A stretch of 64,000 nucleotides of DNA. Source: Ilex aquifolium. Lineage: Eukaryota > Streptophyta > Magnoliopsida > Aquifoliales > Aquifoliaceae. Under the pieces are notes generated by a model. The model was not told where the DNA came from, did no database searches, and saw only the letters and a list, made by a program, of their open reading frames with translations. The DNA is taken from the NCBI GenBank assembly GCA_951799425.1, contig OX637395.1:10580451-10644450 (forward strand), read 5' to 3'. A program made the translations under genes and the position numbers. This document shows, piece by piece, positions 34,419-44,900 of this stretch; the first letter of the stretch is position 1; every line of letters begins with the position of its first letter.

Positions 34419-36252
34419 ATGAGCACAAAATATTGTATATTTCAAGGCCTCATTACATGCATTTTAACTCAACTTTTGTATCCAAGTACTTAGAGTTAGC
34501 CGATTTTATGAATAATGTTGAATTCTCGATGTTGCATGTTTTTATAGCTTAAATCATGTATTTTAGGACCTTGCAACTATGTTGGATGTGTGGTGAGGGC
34601 ATGTACACATTACATGAAGATTTGGAGGCTTAAAAGTGAAGAAATCAAGGAGGTATTGGTGTTTGGGAACAAAAGCGCCAGCAGCCACACCACTGGGTTG
34701 AAGAGCCTCGGTTTTCCTCCATTTTGACCATGATCCACTTCGAATCTGAAAAAGTTCAAAACATGAAAGTTGTAGATCTGGATGTCTTCTGTATTGTGTC
34801 AAAATTTCAGCTCAATCGAACGGTTGGATCAAAAGTTATACCAATTCTACGAAGACTGGTCCGGAGCAGAAAAATCATACCGGTACGCCGTACCGGTACT
34901 GTACCGTACCGGTACGCCGAAGCTACTGGTGTACGAACAGCCCAAAAACGCCTGCAACTGATCTCCACTTGCTTGGGGTCCCACCTACACTTCTCCCACT
35001 TGCCCCCCAACATTTCCTTACACATTTCCATGCCTCCCTTACACAATTAAAAGACTTTGGAAGCCATTGCATTAATGAGGATGGGAGAGAAGGGGTAGCC
35101 TGGGGGAGGCTTGTCCTAGCCTGCAACACCCATCCATTCAGCCCCCTATTGATGGAGGCCTTTCACACAGCTAGGGGGACCACCATGCACGAAATTTGAA
35201 GGCTCACACTCCATATACTCAGCATTATTCAGCATTGCAAAGGAGGTGGCTACCTAAGCTTAGTTTTAGTTCCAAGGAAGAAGACAATGAATAGTGCTAG
35301 AAATTTATGTTTTTGCATTCTCTTCTCCATTTCAATTGTAGTAAGCTTTTAGATATCATGTAATCTTTATTTCTTGCACTTTAATCTTATTTATTTCAAG
35401 TCTATTGCAAGTTTAGTTTCGTACTCTTGAATCTACCATTGTTGTATTAAGTTTTTCTTCATTTCAAGCTTAAAATGGGTATTTCATATTTGTCTTCTTA
35501 GTTTACGTTTTCTTGTATTAGTTCAAGTTTCATGCTCCATTTCATTATGTCCATTTACATTATGCTTGTCTTTCCTTTATGCATGACTAGCTAGATTTTT
35601 AAGTTGGTTAATCCAATGGAGAATTCCACTTGGGTATGCCATTCCAACTCTCTTTCATTCCTTCTCTCGGTGTATGATGGCTCGGTTTGACTGGGTTGGG
35701 GTGAGGACATGGTTGTGAGTTCTTGATACACCGTAGGCATCGTCACGGGGTATGCTTGAATCCTCACCTCCATTTTAGTCCCGAGCTTCTCATGAATCAA
35801 TCGTACTTCTAAGCACCATTGGAGGAAGGCTTTGAGTTGGCTTGGCATTCCCATTGGAGTGAACCTTTGTGATTAGCCAACAATTGTTTTCTTGCATTTT
35901 CATTCAAAAACATCACTCACAAAACACAAACAAAAGATTTTTCATTTTTTTTTACCTTTTGCAAAATCACTTTCACACACTCGAACTTTTTTTCCCTGAG
36001 GAGACGACCTTGGAATACTTTTCCAAGTAAAACACCGACACACAAAAGACTCTTTGCGATTGGGGAACACTTTTGTTCACACACCCGCATTTCATTTCAT
36101 ATTTTGTTCATTCCATTTTCCACCAATCCGTTGTTGCCTAATCTCTTGCATCACCCTGAGGGAGAGTGACACTCCCTTTCACACATAAGCCATATACACA
36201 TGTCAAATGGTGATGTTTAGGGGTTAGGAATAACACCGTTTTCAATCAATCA
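34419..36252 (+). repeat. Element N 5' LTR
   Basis: Starts TGATGAGCAC and ends CAATCAATCA. It carries the conserved module (34719-34864), then a palindrome-rich GTACCGG cassette (34881-34919) that is nearly absent from the 3' LTR. About 1834 bp. Confidence 0.93.
34719..34919 (+). promoter_or_regulatory. Conserved LTR module with palindrome cassette
   Basis: 34719-34864 matches 22902-23045, 39658-39803 and, inverted, 60739-60884. Best kept words are TTGACCATGATCCAC, AAAGTTGTAGATCT, TTCAGCTCAA and AAAAGTTAT. The cassette at 34881-34919 repeats TACCGGTAC-type palindromes. An LTR control region is the natural guess; nothing here proves it. Confidence 0.55.
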
Positions 36253-36255
36253 TTT

Positions 36256-36273
36256 TGGCGCCGTTGCCGGGGA
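36256..36273 (+). other. Primer-binding site, Asp tRNA type
   Basis: TGGCGCCGTTGCCGGGGA begins 3 nt after the 5' LTR and is complementary to the 3' end of plant Asp tRNA, the site typical of Athila elements. Confidence 0.92.
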
Positions 36274-36395
36274 AGGTTAAGCGTCGAGTTCAAAGGTGAT
36301 TTTGGGACGGCATAAGTAAGTCTCGTGATTTTCATCATGGGCCAAGGTATGACGTCTAACTTGTAAATATTTTGTTTTAGTTTGTGGTTTGTATT

Positions 36396-37289
36396 ATGTC
36401 TTATAATTTCTATGAAAATGTATCAAATGCCCCATATTATGAAAATGTGTTTGAGATTTGTGATGACTATGGACACATTACTAGTGAGTGCCCAAGAATG
36501 GCCTCTTATTTTGAAAACGTTTGCGAAATTTGTGGTGAGTATGGACACCTCACTAATGAATGCCTAAGAAATTATTTGGTTCAAGACTTTGCATGCGAAG
36601 GTTCAAATTCATTTTTGTCCTCCGAAAATTTTTACCCCAATCATTATGTTACACCGAGTTATCCGAGTTATGGTTGGGAGAATGAACCTCATGATTTTTC
36701 ATCCAATCTCACACCACCAAATGAATTTTTCCATTATCCAACATATGAGGAGTCAACTGAACAAGAATTGGAAAATACGTTTTACGAGTTTATGCAAAGC
36801 CAAATGGAATGGAATGCCAAAATAACCCAACAACTTGATACATTGACTAATGCTATTATTGCTATGGATGAAGAACAACATTTGGAGCATAGTCAATGTA
36901 TTGAGGATGATCATACCAATGAAATGCATAGTGATGTTGAATCTCCCACCACTCTAGATTGTGAAACATTTAATGAGGATATCATCTCACATGAGGCTAA
37001 TGAGCCCAAGGTCATTGTGCCATCTATGAGTGGTGTTGAGATTCACATTTCTCAACTTGAGAAAGGCATTGAAATGGAGTTAAGTGTAGAAATTTATAAA
37101 GAGAAATTGAATACTCCATTGTTGGGATTGCATAAACTTGCCTACACTTCTATTTGGTTGAGATTTTTGAATTCTTATCCTTTGTATTGTTGGATAGATG
37201 GGTTAGTAAGGGCATTTATACAACAAAAAAATGTTAAAACCAAAAAAATCAATGGGCGCACGCTCATATCCGAATTGAAGCCGGATTGA
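36396..37289 (+). CDS. Gag-like zinc-knuckle protein of element N
   Basis: A 297-residue frame is uninterrupted from the ATG at 36396; a GTG lies in frame upstream but MSYNFYENV is the natural start. Residues 14-56 hold two tandem units of about 24 residues. The second is an intact CCHC knuckle (C43-C46-H51-C56, CEICGEYGHLTNEC); the first has Phe19 in place of the first Cys. Residues 60-110 are Asn/Pro/Tyr-rich; about 120-160 contain a Gln-rich helix (EFMQSQMEWNAKITQQ) like the gag C-terminus of the Athila-like element. An acidic stretch follows, and the last 60 residues match nothing I know. The likely role is RNA binding or packaging. It is the only protein the element could make, and it is open in an element with nearly identical LTRs. 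Confidence 0.72.
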   Translation: MSYNFYENVSNAPYYENVFEICDDYGHITSECPRMASYFENVCEICGEYGHLTNECLRNYLVQDFACEGSNSFLSSENFYPNHYVTPSYPSYGWENEPHDFSSNLTPPNEFFHYPTYEESTEQELENTFYEFMQSQMEWNAKITQQLDTLTNAIIAMDEEQHLEHSQCIEDDHTNEMHSDVESPTTLDCETFNEDIISHEANEPKVIVPSMSGVEIHISQLEKGIEMELSVEIYKEKLNTPLLGLHKLAYTSIWLRFLNSYPLYCWIDGLVRAFIQQKNVKTKKINGRTLISELKPD

Positions 37290-39342
37290 CATGAGCCCTT
37301 TTTGTTTTGTTTCCATGTACATAGTAGTTAGATTTCTTTTATTGTTATATTTTTATTTTCTTAATGTTGTAGTGTAGAAGTTGTTTACCTCTCCGTAATT
37401 TGGACTCATTTCATTTTGAGCATCATAGTAGAAAATCTCATTCCATATCATGTACGAGTTTAAGTTGGGGGGTGTAAATAAACTTGTTTTTTTTTTCCTT
37501 TAATGTTTATATCAAAAAGACAAAAAAAAAAAAAAAGAAGAAAAAGAAAAAAAAAAAAGGGGGGGGGTATTTCATTTCCCAAGTTACTTTCATTTTTCTC
37601 ATTGCATGATTCCTTGTGCATTGAGGACAATGCATGGTTTAAGTTGGGGGGTGAGGTGCACCATTCACATGTTCCACCACTTTTTGTATAGAATAATGGA
37701 AAATGTGAAAATTTTGAAAATTTTGGTTCCAATATTGAACTATATTCCCTTATCCTAATGGTTATGGGATTTGTGATTGCTTGATCTTCATTTTGAACTT
37801 TGAATACATGAGCACATTATAGAAGTTTATCCTATTGCTAAGAGTATCACATACTTGTTTGCTTTTGAACTCAACCATAAGTGCACCATGAACTTGTAAT
37901 TTTTGTAATTTACGTATTGAGTTCACATTTAGTGCTTGACATGAATAGTGGAGATGAGTAAGGACCCATGAGAGCTTTAGTGCCAATTCTTTTTGGAGGG
38001 AACTTACATTTACTCAAGGAACAATTCTTAATTTTCAAATTTGTTCAATAATCTCATTATGCTTGTTTTGGTTAGGTGCATTTGGGTAGTTGATTGACTT
38101 TGTCTTGAAATGTACAATGCTCTCCCATGCCTATCTAGAGATGATCTTAGGCCATTTTTGAATGCTTTGAGTCTTTCCCTTTTTCTTGTGAAAAGTTTAT
38201 CCCTAGTGCCGTGATTGAGCCTAATTGAATTCGTTTCTATGCCATACATTTGACCAAGCCAATGCAAAATGATATAAATCTACCTTACATTGGTTGTTCC
38301 TAGTGCTAAGTATGAGTGATGATAAAAGAGAAGGAAGTATGGCAGAAACTCAACAAAAGGGATGAATGATGTTGAAACTCAAAAGAGTTGAATGAAAAAA
38401 AAAAAAAGATTGAAAATCCAAGAAAAGGAGAAAAAAAAAAGGTGAGAAGAAGAAACGAACAACAAAAGAAAAGGAAAATGTTAAGGAAAAGAAAGAAAAG
38501 AAACAAAGAGTGTGGTGATGGTGTTAGCCTAGAAATCCCATAAAAAGGGAGATCTTTTTGAAATAAAGGTCATTCACTCGGAACAACCCTCTTTGTTATC
38601 CTATATCCTTCATTTTGCCTACCTCAATATCACCCCAAGGCCTCATTACAACCCGTGAAAGTCCTAAATGATCTAGAGAAAGCATGGGGGATGCATACTT
38701 TGAAAAGAACAAGAGAAGTTGGTTTTACTATCAAATGCCCTAGCATTCCCTTCATGAGATTATGCCAAGGTTGTTTCATTTTTATGCATACTTCATTTTT
38801 GAATTATATGTGAGTATATTTCGTTTTGAGCACAATATTCTATCTCACATATACACATGGAGTGCATGCTTGGATAATCATTGAGTTATTCTTTGTTGAG
38901 AGAAACCTTTGGTGAGTTTTTGCATCGAAGCTTAATTTGCATAGCTATGTGAATGTGAATTCTGTCGTGCAAATGCTTAAATTACATGTTCATTGCACTC
39001 ACACACGAGTTTGAAAATGAATGTGTATGTGAATACTCTAGAATAGTATTTAAGGCTATGATGTGTTTCATGTGTTTTTTAGTTCGGGTGTTTCGGAGCA
39101 AGTTGTTTTTGACATCCCATTGCTAGTTAAGATAAGGGAATATATTTTAAATATTGGATAAAAGGAAAAGAAGTTTGTAGGTACCTTCACTGAAAACCTT
39201 CACGAGACAAAACTCGTCCACTAGGGATCACCTAAGGGTTCAAAGGCTTGTTGCATGTGCTAAATGCAATTGCGGAATTAGTATATGTTTTATTTTGTTT
39301 ACATGCTTTTTACATTTTGTTTGCTAGGGACTAGCAAAACTT
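37290..39342 (+). other. Non-coding 3' interior of element N
   Basis: Contains purine tracts at 37462-37474 and 37641-37653, an A-rich and poly(G) run (37517-37568), A-rich tracts near 38395-38500, and the stretch shared with the Athila-like 3' region. No coding frame is supported. Confidence 0.65.
37617..37653 (+). promoter_or_regulatory. Hairpin plus internal purine tract (copy 2)
   Basis: Stem TGCATTG / CAATGCA with loop AGGA at 37617-37634, 6 nt, then AAGTTGGGGGGTGA (37641 on). It lies about 1.7 kb upstream of the true polypurine tract of element N. Confidence 0.6.
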
Positions 39343-39355
39343 AAGTTGGGGGGTG
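39343..39355 (+). other. Polypurine tract of element N
   Basis: AAGTTGGGGGGTG directly before the 3' LTR start at 39356; the presumed plus-strand DNA primer. Confidence 0.88.
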
Positions 39356-41162
39356 TGATGAGCACAAAATATTTTATATTTCAAGGCCTCATTACATACA
39401 TTTTAACTCAACTTTTGTATCTAAGTACTTAGAGTTAGCCGATTTTATGAATAATGTTGAATTCTCGATGTTGCATGTTTTTATAGCTTAAATCATGTAT
39501 TTTAGGACCTTGCAACTATGTTGGATGTGTGGTGAGGGCATGTACACATTACATGAAGATTTGGAGGCTTAAAAGTGAAAAAATCAAGGAGGTATTGGTG
39601 TTTGGGAACAAAAGCGCCAGCAGCCACACCACTGGGTTGAAGAGCCTCGGTTTTCCTCCATTTTGACAATGATCCACTTCGAATATGAAACATTTCAAAA
39701 CATGAAAGTTGTAGATCTGGATGTCTTCTGTATTGTGTCAAAATTTCAGCTCAATCGGACGGTTGGATCAAAAGTTATACCAATTCTACGAAGACTGGTC
39801 CGGAGCAGAAAAATCATACTTGTACGCCGAAGCTACTGGTGTACGAACAGCCCAAAAACGCCTGCAACTGATCTCCACTTGCTTGGGGTCCCACCTACAC
39901 TTCTCCCACTTGCCCCCCAACATTTCCTTACACATTTCCATGCCTCCCTTACACAATTAAAAGACTTTGGAGGCCATTGCATTAATGAGGATGGGAGAGA
40001 AGGGGTAGCCTGGGGGAGGCTTGTCCTAGCCTGCAACACCCATCCATTCAGCCCCCTATTGATGGAGGCCTTTCACACAGCTAGGGGGACCACCATGCAC
40101 GAAATTTGAAGACTCACACTCCATATACTCAGCATTATTCAGCATTGCAAAGGAGGTGGCTACCTAAGCTTAGTTTTAGTTCCAAGGAAGAAGACAATGA
40201 ATAGTGCTAGAAATTTGTGTTTTTGCATTCTCTTCTCCATTTCAATTGTAGTAAGCTTTTAGATATCATGTAATCTTTATTTCTTGCACTTTAATCTTAT
40301 TTATTTCAAGTCTATTGCAAGTTTAGTTTCGTACTCTTGAATCTACCATTGTTTTATTAAGTTTTTCTTCATTTCAAGCTTAAAATGGGTATTTCATATT
40401 TGTCTTCTTAGTTTACGTTTTCTTGTATTAGTTCAAGTTTCATGCTCCATTTCATTATGTCCATTTACATTATGCTTGTCTTTCCTTTATGCATGACTAG
40501 CTAGATTTTTAAGTTGGTTAATCCAAGGGAGAATTCCACTTGGGTATGTCATTCCAACTCTCTTTCATTCCTTCTCTCGGTGTATGATGGCTCGGTTTGA
40601 CTGGGTTGGGGTGAGGACATGGTTGTGAGTTCTTGATACACCATAGGCATCGTCACGGGGTATGCTTGAATCCTCACCTCCATTTTAGTCCCGAGCTTCT
40701 CACGAATCAATCGTACTTCTAAGCACCATTGGAGGAAGGCTTTGAGTTGGCTTGGCATTCCCATTGGAGTGAACCTTTGTGATTAGCCAACAATTGTTTT
40801 CTTGCATTTTCATTCAAAAACTTCACTCACAAAACACAAACAAAAGATTTTTCATTTTTTTTTACCTTTTGCAAAATCACTTTCACACACTCAAACTTTT
40901 CTTCCCTGAGGAGACGACCTTGGAATACTTTTCCAAGTAAAACACCGACACACAAAAGACTCTTTGCGATTGGGGAGCACTTTTGTTCACACACCCGCAT
41001 TTCATTTCATATTTTGTTCATTCCATTTTCCACCAATCCGTTGTTGCCTAATCTCTTGCATCACCCCGAGGGAGAGTGACACTCCCTTTCACACATAAGC
41101 CATATACACATGTCAAATGGTGATGTTTAGGGGTTAGGAATAACACCGTTTTTGCTCAATCA
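39356..41162 (+). repeat. Element N 3' LTR
   Basis: Starts TGATGAGCAC and ends GCTCAATCA next to CTAGG. About 1807 bp and nearly identical to the 5' LTR apart from the shorter palindrome cassette after the module (39658-39803). Confidence 0.93.
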
Positions 41163-41167
41163 CTAGG

Positions 41168-41520
41168 CTGGAAACCCCTCACCCTAAGTGCGAGCAGAAG
41201 AAGAGCACCCATGTGCAAATACAAACATATAAGGCAAATTATTAAACAAAGGACTGGGTCTTCTGGGTATATGGTCATGGATTTACAGGGGGTGGGTTGT
41301 TTTTACAGAGAACAGAGAGAACAACGAAGAAGAAGAAGAAGAAGAAGAATAAAAGAAGAAGAAGGGGGGCCAACACCGGTGGATGAGGGGAAAGGGAAAA
41401 AGGGTTGGAGGCCTTATAAAGGCATCCCAATTTTTTTTTTTTTTTTGTTTGAGTGTCGGCAAGCTCGAATATTCGCACGGAATACTCATACAAAACTGTT
41501 GTAAGATGCAAATGGTGCAC
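41168..41520 (-). other. Athila-like region between pol and nested element
   Basis: Holds a (GAA)n run at 41326-41349 and a poly(T) run near 41431-41446. Frames here are low-complexity products of those runs. Nothing else was seen. Confidence 0.55.
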
Positions 41521-41559
41521 CTCACTCCCCAACTTGATTCATGCATTGTCTTCAATGCA
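41521..41559 (-). promoter_or_regulatory. Hairpin plus internal purine tract (copy 3)
   Basis: Minus strand: stem TGCATTG / CAATGCA with loop AAGA (41542-41559), 6 nt, then AAGTTGGGGAGTGAG (41521-41535). It lies just downstream of pol in the Athila-like element. Confidence 0.6.
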
Positions 41560-41736
41560 ACAAAAGATATGATATGCAATGACGGACAGTAAAAAGATGG
41601 TAGGGTTAGAGAACACCTCGCACTTGAGCTTTTACCAACACACCAATATCTGAAACTAGAAAAGAAAGTAGCATGAAGAATAAAAATAACATAAGTAAAT
41701 AAAAAGACTGTGCACTAAAAAAAACATAAAAACTAG

Positions 41737-41963
41737 TTACTCATCCATGAATTCCGGATATACCGGATCCGTCAAGTCTTCCTCCACTCCTTGTTCTTTA
41801 AAACCCTCGAAAAATGGCTTAAGTCTTTCGCCATTGACCTTGAATGTCTGGTCATTCTCGGCGTTTGTGACTTCCACAGCTCCATTGGGGTAGGCCACCT
41901 TGACAAGATAGGGGCATCCCAACGGGATCGGAGTTTGCCTTGGAAGATCGAGAGACGAGAGTT
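41737..41963 (-). pseudogene. C-terminal tail of the Athila-like polyprotein
   Basis: After the stop at 41964-41966 the minus strand continues in frame for about 15 residues (NSRLSIFQGKLRSRW), then shifts by one base near 41918. It goes on as CPYLVKVAYPNGAVEVTNAE and ends with EFMDE at 41737. This is the usual domain after the integrase core. Breaks: one nonsense codon and one single-base deletion. Confidence 0.8.
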
Positions 41964-44900
41964 CTACAAGAGCACTTTTTGGCCGGGCTCGAATGACTCC
42001 CGTACAATGGATTTGTCATGAAAGATCTCAGCTCGCTCTTTTGAAATTTTAGAGCTCTCATACGCGTCTCTTCGCATCTCTTCCAATTTATTCAATTCTA
42101 GCTTCTTATGCTCTCTGGCCATCCTCAAATTGAAATTCAAAGTCTTAATGGCCCAATAGGTCTTGTGTTCCATCTCAACTGGCAAATGGCAAGCTTTTCC
42201 ATAGATAATCCGGTAGGGAGACATGCCTAAAACCGTCTTGAAGGCGGTATGGTAAGCCCATAGGGCATCGGTCAGTCTATTTGACCAATCTTTCCTATTT
42301 GGATTCACCGTCTTTTCTAAAACATTTTTGATCTCCCTATTGGCCAACTCAGCTTGGCCATTGGTTTGTGGGTGGTATGCAGTGGACACTTTATGTGTGA
42401 CGTCATATTTAAACATTAAAGATGCAAATGGCCTATTGCAGAAATGTGATCCACCATCACTTATCATTGCACGAGGCATCTCAAACCTCGAAAAAATGTT
42501 CTCCTTGAGAAACTTGACTACAACCCGGTGGTCATTAGTCTTTGTTGGGATAGCCTCCACCCATTTGGACACGTAGTCCACTGCCAGTAGAATGTATAGA
42601 TAGTCAAACGACATAGGGAAGAGACCCATAAAGTCGATACCCCAACAATCAAATATTTCGATAACAAGGACAGGGGAAAGGGGCATCATGTTTCTTCGGG
42701 TCACGCTACCCAAACGTTGGCATCTATCACACTCTTTACAAAATGAAATACAATCCTTTATAAGAGAGGGCCAATAAAAACCTGACTGAAGAATTTTTGC
42801 CGATGTTTTTTTCGTCGAGAAATGGCCACTGCATGCTTGTGAATGACAAAATGCAAGGACATCCCGCTGTTCATTCTCCGGTACGCATCTATGCATGACT
42901 TGGTCGGGGCAGTACTTGAATAGGTACGGGTTGTCGAAGTAGAAGTACTTCACACCTGCCATAAATCTTCTTCGATCCTCCGAGCTCCAATGTGGTGGTA
43001 TTTGTCCTGTTGTAAGATAATTACATATGTCAGCATACCAAGGACAAATAGAATGAATTGAAATTAAATGTTCATCAGGAAAGGAATCAGGGATATGAAA
43101 GTTCTCATCGGCCTCTTGCACCACTAGTCGGGACAAATGGTCTTCCACCACGTTCTCCACTCCCTTTTTGTCTTTGATTGTCAGATTGAACTCTTGGAGT
43201 AAGAGGATCCACCTGATAAGTCTCGGTTTGGCATCCTGCTTAGACAATAAATACTTCAAGGCAGAGTGATCAGTATAGACAACTATCGGTGAACCTATGA
43301 TGTAGGACCGAAATTTATCCAATGCAAACACTACGGCTAGCAGCTCTTTTTCTGTGGTAGTATAATTCATTTGAGTTTCATTGAGTGTCTTGCTAGCGTA
43401 GTATATTACATAAGGTTTATTATCCTCTCTTTGACCGAGCACTGTACTGACCGCGTAATCACTTGCGTCGCACATAATCTCAAAAGGTAAATCCCATTTG
43501 GGTGGTCGTATAATTGGAGGTGTGGTAAACATGCTTTTGATTTTTATAAAAGATGCCTCACAACTATCCGACCACTCGAATGAGACATCTTTAGATAATA
43601 AATTGGTCAAAGGTCGGGCCAATGCACCAAAATTTTTAATGAAGCGACGGTAAAAACCACCATGGCCTAGAAACGACCTGATATCCTTGACGACTCTTGA
43701 CGTATGGAGGTTGGAGATAGCCTCCACCTTTGATTTATCAACTTCGATACCCCTTGCCGAAGCTATATGGCTGAGAACAATTCCCTCCGTCACCATGAAG
43801 TGACACTTCTCCCAATTGAGGACTAAGTTCTTTTCCTCGCATCTCTCTAAATTTTCCAGACATCCTTCAAATGAATCCCCGAACACTGAAAAGTCATCCA
43901 TAAAGACCTCTACTATCTTCTCCACCATGTCACTGAAGATCCCCATCATGCAACGTTGAAAAGTCCCTGGGGCATTACATAGCCCAAAAGGCATGCGACG
44001 GTAGGCAAATGTACCGTAGGGACAAGTGAAGGTGGCCTTCTCCTGATCTTCCAATGCAATCTCGATTTGATTGTAGCCGGAATATCCATCTAAGAAATGA
44101 TAGAATAAATGCCCCGCTATTCGTTCCAACACTTGGTCGAGGAATGGCAATGGGAAGTGGTCTTTTCTTGTGCATGCATTGAGCTTGCGGTAGTCAATGC
44201 ATACTCTCCGTCCGGTGATCACTCTTGTTGGAATAAGCTCATTACCCTCATTTGCCACCACGATGACTCCCGACTTCTTGGGGACTACTTGTGTGGGGCT
44301 AACCCACTTACTATCGGCAATTGGAAAGATGATGCCCACGTCAAGTAGCTTTAAGACCTCGTCTCTCACCACATCCTTCATGATTAGGTTCAACCTTCCT
44401 TGTGGTTGTCGAGACGACTTGGAGTTTTCTTCAAGATAGATTTGGTGTGTGCAAATGATGGGGCTTATACATTTGATGTCGGCAATTGTCCAACCAATCA
44501 CCCCCTTATGTCTCCTCAACACTTCCAATAGATCTTCTTCTTGCTTTAGATCCAAGGTTGAGCTAATCACCATCGGAAAGGTCTTATCCTCCCCAAGATA
44601 TGCATACTTAAGATGAGATGGCAATGGATTCAACTCCAACACAGGTTTTTGTACATCCGATGGAAATATCTTCTTTTCTTGAAGTGGAAGCTTCTCAAAT
44701 GTAGGGATCCATTTGTCTATCCCTTTCAAGCTCTCCAAATCTTCTTTCTCATCAAACTCGTTCATAACAACAAATCCCTCCTCTTCCAACTTGAAGGTAT
44801 TCATTAACTCTAAGTGCTCCTTTACCAAGGTATCAATCCTATTGACTTCGTGCATCTCCTCATCATCCCCCGGTTGTTTGGACAAGTTGAACCCATTGTG

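Larger units (their letters stand above)
34414..41167 (+). mobile_element. Element N: non-autonomous Ty3 retrotransposon
   Basis: LTRs at 34419-36252 and 39356-41162 with TG...CA ends; exact target duplication CTAGG (34414-34418 and 41163-41167). It has an Asp-tRNA primer site, one gag-like ORF and a purine tract, but no protease, reverse transcriptase or integrase in its 3.1-kb interior. The 3' interior and U5 side resemble the host Athila-like element, so enzymes from that lineage probably mobilise it. LTRs differ at few sites apart from a palindrome cassette of about 29 bp, so it is younger than its host element. Confidence 0.93.

Noticed and set aside
34724..35199. Overlapping frames of 70-108 codons in the element N LTR (also at 39663-40109)
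   Set aside because: They overlap each other on both strands in a control-type LTR region; frames differ between the two LTRs after the 29-bp cassette change.
36336..36383. Possible tiny intron in the element N leader (CAAG/GTATGACG to TTTTAG)
   Set aside because: At about 36 bp it is far shorter than plant introns can be.
41211..41592. Arg/Glu-rich and Phe/Ser-rich frames on both strands
   Set aside because: Encoded by the GAA repeat (41326-41349) and poly(T) run in the Athila-like 3' region.
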